Origin: CAZSSM01 sp964609385
Lineage (GTDB): Bacteria > Planctomycetota > Planctomycetia > Isosphaerales > Isosphaeraceae
Assembly: GCA_964609385.1 (NCBI GenBank)
Contig: CAZSSM010000025.1
Coordinates: forward strand, 14,885 to 78,884
Direction of reading: 5' to 3'
Length of the DNA: 64,000 nucleotides
Below, one piece after another: positions 29,317 to 39,256 of the stretch. Position 1 is the first letter of the stretch. Each line of letters starts with the position of its first letter. Under the pieces are notes generated by a model. The model made no database searches, was not told the origin of the DNA, and saw only the letters and a list, made by a program, of their open reading frames with translations. The position numbers and the translations under genes were made by a program.

Positions 29317-30267
29317 ATGAGTCGGATCACTCGGAAACGCAATCGGGATCGCAAGCGAAAAGCGCTGGCCCTCCAATTCGATCGCATGGAAGAACGGCAA
29401 CTGATGACCGCCGGACCAGGCGTCGAGGCGTTCTACGGTGGGTGTCACCCCTTCTGGATGGAGGCCGCCTCCTCGGCCTCGACAATCGGAACACCCCCCG
29501 AGATCGCGCCCGCATCGCCCGGGGACATGCAGCAATCCTCATCCATGTCGACTGCAAACAATGACTTTATGTCGGGCGCGACCAATCTCGGCACGATCCG
29601 AGAGAAGACCGTGGTTCGGAACGGACGCGTGGGAGGCTCGGACCCGGTCGATTACTTCAAGTTCGTCCCTCAGATCAACGGATTTTCGCTGACCGGCAAG
29701 GTCCGGACCTCGATCCAGTTGGCCAAGCTCAGCGCCGACTTGGACATCCGAGTCCTCGACTCCAGCGGCCGGATCGTGGCCCAGTCGACACGCGGCGGCA
29801 CCAGTGCTGAGAACCTCGAGGTCGACCTGAACCAAGGACAGACTTACTTTGTCCGAGTGGCTCCCTACGGCAGCGTGCAGAGCAGCTATGAGTTGACCGT
29901 CGCCACCGGCTCGCATAACGACACCCTCACCCGAGCCAGCAGCTTCGGCACCGTCCGAGACCAGACCAAGATCAAGAACGGACGAGTGGGTGGTTCGGAC
30001 AAGGTCGACTACTTCAAGTTCATCCCCCAGATCAACGGCTTTTCGTTGACCGGAAAAATCAACACAACGATTCACCTCAGCAACCTGATCGCGGACCTCG
30101 ATATTCATGTTCTCGATTCCAACGGAAACATCATCAGTCGCGGGACGCGTGGGGGGACCCGATCGGAAAACCTGACCCTCTCGCTGAACCAAGGTGGCAC
30201 CTATTACGTCAAGGTTCTCCCATATAACGGTGCGGTCAGCAGTTATCGTCTCTCGATCGCCACTTGA
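29317..30267 (+). CDS. Exported protein with two tandem PPC-like domains
   Basis: A 316-residue protein. The N-terminus 'RKRKALALQFDRMEERQLM' matches the export/attachment leader common in large planctomycete surface proteins (basic run, then an 'LExRxLL'-like motif) in place of a classical signal peptide. After a low-complexity linker (about 30-80), two copies of a ~110-residue beta-rich domain follow. Each has 'NGRVGGSD-VDYFKF-PQ', 'INGFSLTGK', 'ADLDI-VLDS-G-I' and 'LNQG-TYYV-V', then '-SSY-L-(I/V)AT'. This is the bacterial pre-peptidase C-terminal (PPC) pattern. The copies are very similar, so this is a recent internal duplication. No enzymatic domain is attached. It probably acts at the cell surface. 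Confidence 0.8.
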   Translation: MSRITRKRNRDRKRKALALQFDRMEERQLMTAGPGVEAFYGGCHPFWMEAASSASTIGTPPEIAPASPGDMQQSSSMSTANNDFMSGATNLGTIREKTVVRNGRVGGSDPVDYFKFVPQINGFSLTGKVRTSIQLAKLSADLDIRVLDSSGRIVAQSTRGGTSAENLEVDLNQGQTYFVRVAPYGSVQSSYELTVATGSHNDTLTRASSFGTVRDQTKIKNGRVGGSDKVDYFKFIPQINGFSLTGKINTTIHLSNLIADLDIHVLDSNGNIISRGTRGGTRSENLTLSLNQGGTYYVKVLPYNGAVSSYRLSIAT

Positions 30268-31657
30268 CTTTAGGTTCTCATGCTTATGTCGAATCCGCCC
30301 CGCGTCCCGTTGCGCGGGTCGGATTAAGCCCACCCCTCTTCTCCTCGAGTCGCGGTGATGGGATTGTCGGGCATTCAAAGTCCGACCGTTGACTTTCATA
30401 ACTTCGTTCTCGCGACGATCTTCTCACTCAAACCCTCGGCTGAAGCTGGGACACTCCGTTCTCGAAACGGTCTACTCGGTTCGGACGTTCGAGGCCTCGG
30501 GAGACCATCCCAAGCAGGTCGTCGGCCAGTTCGGGCCGTCGAAGGATCGCCCCAATGACCTGACGTTCGGCCGGGGAGATCGACGGACACTCCATGATGA
30601 GAGTGACGACGTTCTCTCGGACTTGAACCGCGCTTCGGCGGACATTTTGAGACAGATCTGCGGATCGGTTCGTCATGGGTAAGCAATGCCACGTTCGGGG
30701 TTGCAGGGAAGGGTGGGTATAACTCAGCGGTTCGGAAATCCCGGTGACCTGTTCACAATGCCGTGTGGATCGACGTGAAGACCTATCATCGACGCTCTGA
30801 GCCTCGTTCAGCCTATCTGTGCGAGATCCGAGGACGATTCGACTCACGAAATCCATTCGTTCTTTCCGCCAGTTTCCGACCAAGGCCGATCAGCTTCTGT
30901 GTCGAGCGATCATCGGCACAATCTGAGTTCCGATTTTTATGAGGACACTTCATGAATGAAAGCTTGAAAAATCAGAAAATTTCCGATGTGTATCCGACTC
31001 GATCGATCGCGGTTAGGCGGGCCGACTTGTCCCCCGACGCAGTACGCCTGCACTTCCTGAGTTCCTAATAGCGACGGAGGACACGCAGGGCGGGGTTGTT
31101 GAAGGGATGCGGAGCGGCTGCGGTTGGGAATTGGTCTGTCGGAACGACTCGCTTCAAGGGTCGCGGACATTTCAGTCGCCGAGGCGTCACCCGTCGCAAC
31201 GACGATCGTATGTCCTGCGAAGTTGAGCGAGCCAACCACTCAGAGGCGCAGGAGTGGGGCAAAATGGTGCCCACCGAAAGCTCGATGCGCAACGTATCCC
31301 GTCCCGCTTCAGGCGGGTTCGGACAACCACGCTTCCACGAGGCGGCACGGGGATCAACGACCCGTTGAGGGCCGAGTGTCGACTCGGAGTACCTCAGTGC
31401 CGACACTCTGGATTCCTGCGAAACGCCTCAGTTCGAGGACAGGGATCCCGAAAGAAAAACGAAAAACCGACCCGTTGCCGTTTCGTACGGTCGTGTTTCG
31501 AGATCGATTGGGCGCGGAATCCGCTCCGCCAGAGCTTCCTGTCCACCCCTGTGGGAGACTTCGAACGAACTGGTTGTTACGGACGTGCGATGCTAGGATC
31601 ACGAAGAATCCCATCGAAAGGATTTCATGCTTGGATGCACACCCCGGGCAATTCGCG
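30268..31657. other. Long intergenic stretch before the sigma factor
   Basis: About 1.4 kb with lower coding character than its surroundings. One minus-strand frame (30428-30676) is listed separately as a doubtful small gene. The rest of the stretch holds no frame with recognisable motifs. The promoter of the sigma/kinase unit should lie in the last few hundred bases. Confidence 0.4.
30428..30676 (-). CDS. Possible small hypothetical protein
   Basis: An 82-residue frame with a balanced helical composition: 'QVRENVVTLIMECPSISPAE', 'RQVIGAILRRPELADDLLGM', 'VSRGLERPNRV'. This is unlike the arginine/proline-rich shadows typical of this DNA. No ribosome binding site is visible before the ATG, and no family is recognised. 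It may be a decayed gene or a real small protein. Confidence 0.3.
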   Translation of the reverse strand: MTNRSADLSQNVRRSAVQVRENVVTLIMECPSISPAERQVIGAILRRPELADDLLGMVSRGLERPNRVDRFENGVSQLQPRV

Positions 31658-32308
31658 ATGAGTACCGACCATGTCGATCCATCCCGCGACGCGACCGAGC
31701 TGCTTCGCCGTGGGGTGACCGGCGACCCACAAGCTCTCGTCGATCTCTGGGCAACGCATCGCGAGCGGCTCCGCAAGATGGTCGCGCTGCGGATGGACCG
31801 TCGGCTTCGAGGGCGTCTGGACACCTCCGACGTCCTCCAGGAAGCCTTCCTCGATTTCTCCCGGCGGATCGGCGAATATGGGGACCAACAGGACTTCCCC
31901 TTCTTCCTTTGGTTGCGGTCCCTGACGATTCAGCGGCTCTTGATGCTGCACCGTTATCATCTCGGGACCCGGATGCGTGACGCGGGCCGCGATGTCCCGC
32001 TGAACAACTTCGGCGCCCCGCACGCCTCCAGCGACTCGTTGGCCGACCTCCTCCTGGGCCGACTGACCTCCCCGAGCCAGGCGTTCGAACGGATCGAGCG
32101 GCGTCGGGCCGTCCAGGCCGCGCTGGAGCGGATGGACTCGCTGGATCGTGAGATCCTGGCCCTCCGCTACTTCGAGGACCTCTCCAACGTGGAAGCCGCC
32201 GCAACCCTCGGCATCGATCCCTCGGCCGCCAGCAAGCGCAATATCCGGGCCTTGAACCGGCTTCGACGGGCCCTCGAAACCATTCCGAATTTCTTCCAAT
32301 CAAGCTGA
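31658..32308 (+). CDS. ECF-type RNA polymerase sigma factor
   Basis: A 216-residue sigma-70 family protein. Region 2 is seen in 'RLRGRLDTSDVLQEAFLDFS' (core binding and -10 recognition) and 'FFLWLRSLTIQRLLMLHR'. Region 4 is the helix-turn-helix 'LDREILALRYFEDLSNVEAA' followed by 'LGIDPSAASKRNIRALNRLR'. It fits the planctomycete ECF group that is habitually encoded next to large Ser/Thr kinases. Its TGA overlaps the ATG at 32308, so translation could be coupled to the kinase. A kinase-controlled sigma factor is the natural inference; no anti-sigma factor is present. ATG 31658 is chosen because the family core begins right after it. Confidence 0.9.
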   Translation: MSTDHVDPSRDATELLRRGVTGDPQALVDLWATHRERLRKMVALRMDRRLRGRLDTSDVLQEAFLDFSRRIGEYGDQQDFPFFLWLRSLTIQRLLMLHRYHLGTRMRDAGRDVPLNNFGAPHASSDSLADLLLGRLTSPSQAFERIERRRAVQAALERMDSLDREILALRYFEDLSNVEAAATLGIDPSAASKRNIRALNRLRRALETIPNFFQSS

Positions 32309-32349
32309 TGCAGGCGCATCGCCCACGTCCCCAGCCCGGAGTCCCGACG

Positions 32350-35300
32350 ATGATCGACTCGAGTGACGACCTCAGCGATGTCGACTCTCGGATCGCGCCG
32401 ATCTTCGAGGAGTTTTTGGAACGACAAAGACGAGGCGAGTGCCCGGACCTGCGTCAGTATCAGGCCCACTACCCGGATCTGGTCGAGCCCCTCGGCAAGC
32501 TCCTCGAGGCCGTCGATGCCGTGCATGACCTGAAATCCGAACCTTCCAACGGCAAAGACGAGGGTCCGATCACACCAGTCCGCTCCGCCCAACGGATCGG
32601 CGATTACCTCATCCTCCGAGAAATCGGTCGCGGCGGCATGGGCATCGTCTATGAGGCCATGCAACTGGCTCTGGGACGTCGCGTGGCCTTGAAAGTCTTG
32701 CCTCCCCAGATCGTCGACGACTCCCGAGCCGCCGAGCGGTTCCGTCGCGAGGCTCGGTCGGCCGCCCGGCTGCATCACACCAACATCGTGCCGGTCTTCG
32801 ACGTCGGCCAGGAGGGACCGACTAGCTACTATGCGATGCAGTTGATTTCCGGTCAGGGGTTGGACCACGTCATCGACGAGCTGCGCGCGGTGCGGCCCCC
32901 GACCCTCGCCGAGGCCCCGTCCTCGTCTCGACCCCAGCCAAGGATCGGCAGCCGGACCGAGACGGTCCTGATGACCCGATCGTTGTTGGACGGGACTTGG
33001 GGCACCCGCGGCCGATCTGATGGACCGAGTTCGTCGGAAGCGTCGGCCTCGAAGTTGTCGGCCCGATTGCCTGGGGACGATCCGCCCTCCAGCGCGGTGA
33101 CGTCCTCGGGATCCCGGCATCGCTTCTTTACGAGCGTTGCCCGGATCGGTCTGCAAGCCGCCGAGGCCCTCGATTACGCCCATCGCCAGGCAGTCGTCCA
33201 CCGCGACATCAAGCCCTCCAACCTCCTGCTCGATGCCGACGGAATTGTCTGGGTCACCGACTTCGGCTTGGCCAAGACCGAGGAAGAAGACCTGACCGAC
33301 ACCGGTGACATTTTGGGCACGCTGCGTTACATGGCCCCCGAGCGGCTTCGCAACGAGGGGGACGGGCGCTCCGACGTCTACGCCCTGGGACTGACCCTTT
33401 ATGAGTTGCTCTGCCTGCGACCGGCCTTCGGGGCCGTCGATCGCCTGCAACTGATCACGCTGGTCCGTGATCAGGAGCCCACCCGTCCCCGCACAATCGA
33501 TCCATTGATCCCACGCGATCTGGAGACGATCGTCCTCAAGGCGATCGAGAAGGATCCCCCGCGCCGCTATGAGAGCGCCAGCGCGTTGGCCGACGACCTC
33601 CGCCGGTTTCTGCAAGGCGAGCCAATCCGGGCCCGTCGGACCACCGGTCCCGAGCGGGCCTGGAAGTGGGCCCGACGCAACCCGGCCGTGGCGATCCTGC
33701 TGACCTTGGTGATCGCGACACTGGCCACCGGGATGATCATCTCGGTCCGCCTGGCCAAGCGCTCGGACTCCTTCGCCAAGATGGCCGACAAGCGAGCTCA
33801 GGAAGCCATTGAGGCCGAGGACCGCGAACGCAATGCGCGGATCGCCACAACTCGGCAAGCCGCCCGATCCAAGGTCCAGCAAGCCCACAACGACGGCGAT
33901 GCGGGTCTGATCGATCGGGCGCTCGACGGCCTCGAGCAAGCCCTCGATCTCTCCCTGGTAGCCAACGAGGCCGACCAGCCTTACCAGGCGGCGCTCCGAC
34001 GCGACCTCGACGCCTGGCAGGACTCACTTCCCGTGCTCCGCCACGTGCTCAAAGATGTCAGAATTGCCCGCATCCTCGAGCCGGCCGACACCGTCTTGGC
34101 CTACGTCGACGACCAGGGACGGCGACTCCATAAACTCGACCTGATCACCGGACTCCCGCTCGACGAGCCGATCGAGCTGCAAACGCCCGGGCAGATTCTC
34201 GCCATCGGCCCAGCGGGACGCTGGTTAATGCTCGGACCGGATTCGGAATCCCTCGCCCAGGGTTCACCTAGCTCGCCCCAATGGCTCTACGACGTGGAGG
34301 CCGACCAGGTCGTCGGCACACTCTTGGAATCGGCCAGCACCGAACTCAAGTCTTACAGGCGATGGCTTCTGACCTTCTGGCCGGGGGGACGGCACCTCAC
34401 AATGATTGCGACAAACGACGTCGCAAGCGAACCCAACCACAACATCTACACATGGAAAATCGACCCACCCAAACAGATAGGACCGCACCGAATTGTATCC
34501 AAGAACGGACTTCCCTTGGGGTATGAGGGGACGCCTTTCTATCCGCTCCGGGATCGGTCCGGCCACAATGTGATGGCCTGGATGCCGACGGAAGTGGCTT
34601 CTCATCGATGGATCCTAACCTTCTACGATCTCGACGAGCAACGCGAAGTCTCGGGGATCTCCCTCAAGAACGGCTCCCGCGGACCGAATTGGTACGTCGA
34701 GGGCGGGCGGCTCTACACCATCCGTGACGACGGTCAGGTCGAAGCCTGGGACCCCCAAACCGGGCAGGCCCTCCCCGGAAGCTGGCGACCTTTGCCCGCG
34801 CGGGCGGCGGCTCGATTGACCGCCGACGGACGCACCCTCGCTGTCTTCTGCGACGACCAACGCCTCCGCTACTACGACATCGCCTCGCGACGCGAGGCCG
34901 GACCCACCTTGGCCGTCAACACGGATTTCGACCCAAGGAGCGTCCGGTTTAGTCCCGGGGGAATGTTTGTGACCGCACACAACACAACCCAGAACTCCAC
35001 TCATGTCTGGCAGCTTCCCGGTCCGCTCCGGCCTCGACTGGCCGCTCCGTCGCTGAGTCGGTCCCGGTTCTCCCACGCCGAGATCCACCCCGAGGGGCGT
35101 TCTGCGACGCTCGGGAAAACGCATACTGAAATCGCCAAGCAAGGATTCGTCCGGGGCACCCTGGACGGGTGTGCCGGGCAGATCGACCTGGTCGACGGTC
35201 GGCCAATCGGCCTGCCCACCTCGGCCGCCCACGTGGCTCCCACTTACAGCCCCGACGGAAAGCGATTCGCGGTCCATTCGATTTTGCCCCCACATTATCC

Positions 35301-37530
35301 CGATCCGGAGACCTGGCCGGGGCGGTTGGTGCAGGTCTTCGATGCCGCTACCGGGCGACCTGCCGGACCGCCGTTCCAAACATTCCAATACATCCATTCC
35401 TTGGCGTTCAGTCCCGATAACTCCACGCTGGCTGTAGGCATGGTCGCCGGGACCGGACTCTTCGATATCGCCACCGGCCGACGACGCGAGTTTCTGTCCC
35501 ACCCCGGGCCGATCACGAAGCTCCAGTTCAGTCCCGACGGCAGCAAGCTGGTCGCCCACGCAAAAGGCCACTGGGGTGAAGACCCCGTCGTTCGTCTCTG
35601 GGATATCGCCTCAGGCCAGCCCATCGGGAAAGACGTCCCGATCACCAAGCATCACTATAACTACGTTCAAAGAATGCTGGTCTCCTGGCGATTTATCAAA
35701 AACAGTCAAACCATTTTGGTCCTCGATGTATACACAGGGAACCTCTTTCGTCGTGATCTCGACGGGAAGTCATCTCGACCACCCGTATCCGTTGAGCTTG
35801 AACGCGACATTAACGAGGGCCAATCCAATGGCATGACCCCTGCGATGATCGACCCCTTCAGACAACGCGTCGCGATGGTCTCCCACGCCAATCAGGTCCG
35901 ATTCTACGACGCGACCGACGGCACCTTGCTCCAGAATCGCCTCGATCATCCCGCCCCCGTCTCGGCGATCCACTCCAGCGGCGATGGGGCCACCCTGGCC
36001 ACCGCCTGCATCGACGGATCGGTCCGGATCTGGGACACCGCCACAGGTCTCCGCCTGGGCCCGGTGCGTCGGCACTCCTCACCGGTGATCGCCCTGGCGT
36101 TTTCTCCAGAGGATGACCGGTTGCGGGTCGTCCAGGCCAATGCGACAGTGACCCCCTGGCCGGTGCCCCAAACCGGGCCGGCCGACGCCCCGAAGTTGTT
36201 GCCAAGCCCGAGACCCAACGATGTGGCCTCGCTCTTGATCTCCTGGCATCAAGCAGTGGCCGTGGACGCGGAGGCCGATGAGGATGCCGACGCCGCCCGC
36301 TGGCACCTGGACCGCCTGGCCCAACTCCGTCCCGACGACTGGGTGATCCGAGCCCGAATCGCCCACGCCTCCATCCTCAATGGTCTCGATGGAGGACGCG
36401 AGCAAGCTGGATCAGCCTACGATGATCTGGCGGGTCAGGTGCCACGCGATCAATTGGTCGACTGGTACGCCTGGCGTGGGCAAGAAAGCCTCGAGCGAGG
36501 CCAACTCGACGTGGCCGGTTGGTACTTCGACCGGATCACTGCGGTGCAGCCCGAGGCTTGGTGGCCCATGGTGGCGCGGGCTCGACTCCTCAAACGACTC
36601 GGTCAGCATGCCGAGGCCCAACGCGAACGGCTCCAAGCTGTCGAAGCCGGCAGCCCTTGGCCCATCGCGCACCATCTGGCCGAGGTCGCCGCCGAGCAAG
36701 GCGAAATCGCCGAAGCGACGACCCTGGCCGAAATCGCTACCGAGCGAAACGCGAGCTTCGAGGGACTGTTTCTCCTCGCAGAACTCTATGTCGCTCAGGA
36801 TCGTTGGGACGAAGCTCGCGATGTGCTCGATCAAGCCTTTCAAATCAGGCCGCCCCATCCGGGAGCGGCCTTGGTGGTTTACTGGGCTCGCGCCCTCTGC
36901 TCCCTGAGCGTCGGGGACTCACAGACCTATCGCGAGATCGTCGATCGCCTGCTCGAGCAGACCGGGTCAGGAGACTTCCCGCCCGATCTGCTCAATGCCG
37001 TCCTCTGGATCTGCATCCTCGGGCCAACCGAACCCGATCAGGCCAGCCGCATCGCCGCTCTGGCCGAGTCGCTGATCCCAATCCTGCCCAACGTAAAGGA
37101 TGAACTACGTCGCAACTTGCTCAACACGATCGGCGCGGCGCTCTACCGCGACGGTCGGCCTGAGGAGGCAATCGCCCGGCTCGAAGAGGCTATCGCCATG
37201 GAAACGGGAACCCGTTATTCCCAGGATTTCGCCTTCCTCGCGATGACCCATCGGGCCGTCGGCCGGATCGATCAAGCCCAGTCCTGGTTGGAACGCCTCG
37301 AATCGTTCGCCGCTTCGCAATCAGCGGACGATCCTGATCCTTTGGAAGCCGTCGAGGTGGACCGACTCCGTCGTGAAGCCACGAGCCTCGTCCTGGACGC
37401 GACCTTCCCAAGCGATCCATTCGCCACGTCGCCAGGGCCTGCCGCGACCTCACCCGGACAGCCTCGGACAAACGCTCCAATTCATCCATATCAAGAACCA
37501 ATCATTACGAACCCTAACAAGCAATCATAG
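32350..37530 (+). CDS. Membrane Ser/Thr protein kinase with WD40 and TPR sensor domains
   Basis: A 1726-residue PknB-type kinase. Residues 1-75 are an acidic leader. The kinase domain has glycine loop 'GRGGMG' (93-98), lysine K115, catalytic loop 'HRDIKPSN' (284-291) and DFG aspartate D304. A ~75-residue polar insert (about 200-270) lies between the lobes. One membrane segment ('AILLTLVIATLATGMIISV', about 448-467) puts the C-terminal ~1200 residues outside the cytoplasm. A coiled coil follows, then WD40-like beta-propeller blades ('TLATACIDGSVRIWDTATG', 'SLAFSPDNSTLAVGM') and C-terminal TPR helices. ATG 32350 is preferred because GGAG lies eight bases upstream; ATG 32308, overlapping the sigma stop, would add 14 residues. 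It likely senses an envelope signal and controls the upstream sigma factor. Confidence 0.9.
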   Translation: MIDSSDDLSDVDSRIAPIFEEFLERQRRGECPDLRQYQAHYPDLVEPLGKLLEAVDAVHDLKSEPSNGKDEGPITPVRSAQRIGDYLILREIGRGGMGIVYEAMQLALGRRVALKVLPPQIVDDSRAAERFRREARSAARLHHTNIVPVFDVGQEGPTSYYAMQLISGQGLDHVIDELRAVRPPTLAEAPSSSRPQPRIGSRTETVLMTRSLLDGTWGTRGRSDGPSSSEASASKLSARLPGDDPPSSAVTSSGSRHRFFTSVARIGLQAAEALDYAHRQAVVHRDIKPSNLLLDADGIVWVTDFGLAKTEEEDLTDTGDILGTLRYMAPERLRNEGDGRSDVYALGLTLYELLCLRPAFGAVDRLQLITLVRDQEPTRPRTIDPLIPRDLETIVLKAIEKDPPRRYESASALADDLRRFLQGEPIRARRTTGPERAWKWARRNPAVAILLTLVIATLATGMIISVRLAKRSDSFAKMADKRAQEAIEAEDRERNARIATTRQAARSKVQQAHNDGDAGLIDRALDGLEQALDLSLVANEADQPYQAALRRDLDAWQDSLPVLRHVLKDVRIARILEPADTVLAYVDDQGRRLHKLDLITGLPLDEPIELQTPGQILAIGPAGRWLMLGPDSESLAQGSPSSPQWLYDVEADQVVGTLLESASTELKSYRRWLLTFWPGGRHLTMIATNDVASEPNHNIYTWKIDPPKQIGPHRIVSKNGLPLGYEGTPFYPLRDRSGHNVMAWMPTEVASHRWILTFYDLDEQREVSGISLKNGSRGPNWYVEGGRLYTIRDDGQVEAWDPQTGQALPGSWRPLPARAAARLTADGRTLAVFCDDQRLRYYDIASRREAGPTLAVNTDFDPRSVRFSPGGMFVTAHNTTQNSTHVWQLPGPLRPRLAAPSLSRSRFSHAEIHPEGRSATLGKTHTEIAKQGFVRGTLDGCAGQIDLVDGRPIGLPTSAAHVAPTYSPDGKRFAVHSILPPHYPDPETWPGRLVQVFDAATGRPAGPPFQTFQYIHSLAFSPDNSTLAVGMVAGTGLFDIATGRRREFLSHPGPITKLQFSPDGSKLVAHAKGHWGEDPVVRLWDIASGQPIGKDVPITKHHYNYVQRMLVSWRFIKNSQTILVLDVYTGNLFRRDLDGKSSRPPVSVELERDINEGQSNGMTPAMIDPFRQRVAMVSHANQVRFYDATDGTLLQNRLDHPAPVSAIHSSGDGATLATACIDGSVRIWDTATGLRLGPVRRHSSPVIALAFSPEDDRLRVVQANATVTPWPVPQTGPADAPKLLPSPRPNDVASLLISWHQAVAVDAEADEDADAARWHLDRLAQLRPDDWVIRARIAHASILNGLDGGREQAGSAYDDLAGQVPRDQLVDWYAWRGQESLERGQLDVAGWYFDRITAVQPEAWWPMVARARLLKRLGQHAEAQRERLQAVEAGSPWPIAHHLAEVAAEQGEIAEATTLAEIATERNASFEGLFLLAELYVAQDRWDEARDVLDQAFQIRPPHPGAALVVYWARALCSLSVGDSQTYREIVDRLLEQTGSGDFPPDLLNAVLWICILGPTEPDQASRIAALAESLIPILPNVKDELRRNLLNTIGAALYRDGRPEEAIARLEEAIAMETGTRYSQDFAFLAMTHRAVGRIDQAQSWLERLESFAASQSADDPDPLEAVEVDRLRREATSLVLDATFPSDPFATSPGPAATSPGQPRTNAPIHPYQEPIITNPNKQS

Positions 37531-37544
37531 ACTGAGATCACATC

Positions 37545-38912
37545 ATGCGCTGGATCGTCGGACTGCTGGCCGCGTTGGGATTCGCCGACACATCGGGCGC
37601 TCGAGAACCGGGGGCGGAGCGGCCCAACGTGCTGTTCATCGCCGTCGACGACCTGAACCATTGGGTCGGCTACACCGGGCGAAACCCTCAGGCGCGGACG
37701 CCGAACATCGACCGACTCTCGGCGTCGGGCGTCTCGTTCACCAACGCCCACTGCGTCGCCCCAGCCTGCGAGCCATCACGGGCAGCGCTCTTCTCGGGCA
37801 TGAGGCCGGGGACCACCGGCTGCTACAAGAATGGTGATGATTGGCGTGAGCACATTCCGAAAGGAATCGCACTCAACGCCGCATTCAATGAGGCCGGCTA
37901 CTTCGTCGCGGCGATGGGCAAGACCTATCACAGCAGCACGAGCGGTCTGGAGCGCGTCTTCGCCGAAGAATGGGACGCGTATCCTCCAATTCCTCAAGGA
38001 ACTGGGACCGGCGGAGCCAAGAAGTTCGAGGCCTACTTCGAGCCGCTCCCGTTGGCGATGCGGGATGAGGACATCTGCGACTGGCACACAATCAACTATT
38101 GCATCGAGCAGATGGAAACCCCTCGCGACGAGCCGTTTTTCATCGCATGCGGGTTGGTCAAGCCACACCTCCCTTGGGCCGTCCCCGATCGCTACTACGA
38201 CCTCTTTCCGATCGAGACCGTGCAGCTCCCGCCGCATCGGGTCGACGACCTCGACGATGTGCCGACGCCTGGTCGGTTGATCGGAAATCGCAAGGATCAC
38301 CCGAAGATGTTGGAACGCGACCGTTGGGACGATGCGGTTCGGTCCTATCTGGGGACGATCGCCTACGTCGACGCCCAGATCGGTCGACTGCTCGATGCCT
38401 ATGAGCGAAGCCCCGAACGCGACAACACGATCCTCGTGCTTTGGGGCGACCATGGCTGGCATCTCGGCGAGAAGCAGCGCTGGCGCAAGTTCACTCTCTG
38501 GGAGGAGGCGACCCGCGTCCCCTTGGTCTGGGTCGCGCCGGGCGTCACGACCGCCGGCACGATCTCGGATCGGCCGGTCGACTTGCTGAGCATCTATCCG
38601 ACGCTCTGCGACCTCGCCGGCTTGCCCAAGCCGGACCACCTGGAGGGACCCAGTCTGGTCCCGCTGCTGAACGATCCCGAGGCCGATTGGAACGGCGTGG
38701 CCATCACCACCGACGGCCCTGGGAACCACGCCGTCCGCGATGGCCGTTGGCGCTACATCCACTACGCTGATGGCTCCGAAGAACTCTACGATCACCACAG
38801 CGATCCCTACGAGTGGACCAACTTGGCCGTCGACTCAGCCTTCGCCGAGGTGAAAGCCCGCCTCAAGGCCCAGATGCCTAATCAGCCTGTCAGAGCGACC
38901 CGCAAACCGTAA
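37545..38912 (+). CDS. Sulfatase (iduronate-2-sulfatase-like), formylglycine type
   Basis: A 455-residue exported sulfatase. After a short signal peptide comes 'RPNVLFIAVDDLNHWVG', the metal-binding aspartate pair. The formylglycine site is 'CEPSR' with C75 ('APACEPSRAALFSGMRPG'), so a sulfatase-modifying enzyme encoded elsewhere is needed. 'AMGKTYH', 'GLVKPHLPWAVPDRYYDLFP' and 'WGDHGWHLGEKQRW' supply the other active-site residues, as in iduronate-2-sulfatases. It follows the kinase stop by 14 bases, so it may be transcribed with it, although a functional link is only inferred. Planctomycetes carry many such enzymes for sulfated polysaccharides. Confidence 0.9.
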   Translation: MRWIVGLLAALGFADTSGAREPGAERPNVLFIAVDDLNHWVGYTGRNPQARTPNIDRLSASGVSFTNAHCVAPACEPSRAALFSGMRPGTTGCYKNGDDWREHIPKGIALNAAFNEAGYFVAAMGKTYHSSTSGLERVFAEEWDAYPPIPQGTGTGGAKKFEAYFEPLPLAMRDEDICDWHTINYCIEQMETPRDEPFFIACGLVKPHLPWAVPDRYYDLFPIETVQLPPHRVDDLDDVPTPGRLIGNRKDHPKMLERDRWDDAVRSYLGTIAYVDAQIGRLLDAYERSPERDNTILVLWGDHGWHLGEKQRWRKFTLWEEATRVPLVWVAPGVTTAGTISDRPVDLLSIYPTLCDLAGLPKPDHLEGPSLVPLLNDPEADWNGVAITTDGPGNHAVRDGRWRYIHYADGSEELYDHHSDPYEWTNLAVDSAFAEVKARLKAQMPNQPVRATRKP

Positions 38913-39256
38913 GCATCCGCGGACGTCCCGACTCCAGAGACCGTCCGATTCGAACGACCTTCGGACGCTCTCAAGTTCCCCTTAGCGCGAACCATCGGGT
39001 CGTAACAATTGTCCAGATTGTCAGTCAGGGCGGTGGGCCGGATCCGCGATCGGGGTTAGAATAAGGCAACGCCTCCAAGCCGGGGACTTACTCTGAATCC
39101 CCGACTCATCGTGGGCCGGACGCGCGGCCCGACCGATCGACAGGACATCTCTCCGAGCGAGACCGACTCCGAGCGCATCCGACGTTGTGACCATCCCGTG
39201 GACGCGACGAGCGGACTCGCCTCTTCGAGACGGAATGGACGGGAGTCAGCTAGACG

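Noticed and set aside
32167..33939. 590-residue minus-strand frame over the kinase domain
   Set aside because: Antisense to intact kinase catalytic motifs; no recognisable domain.
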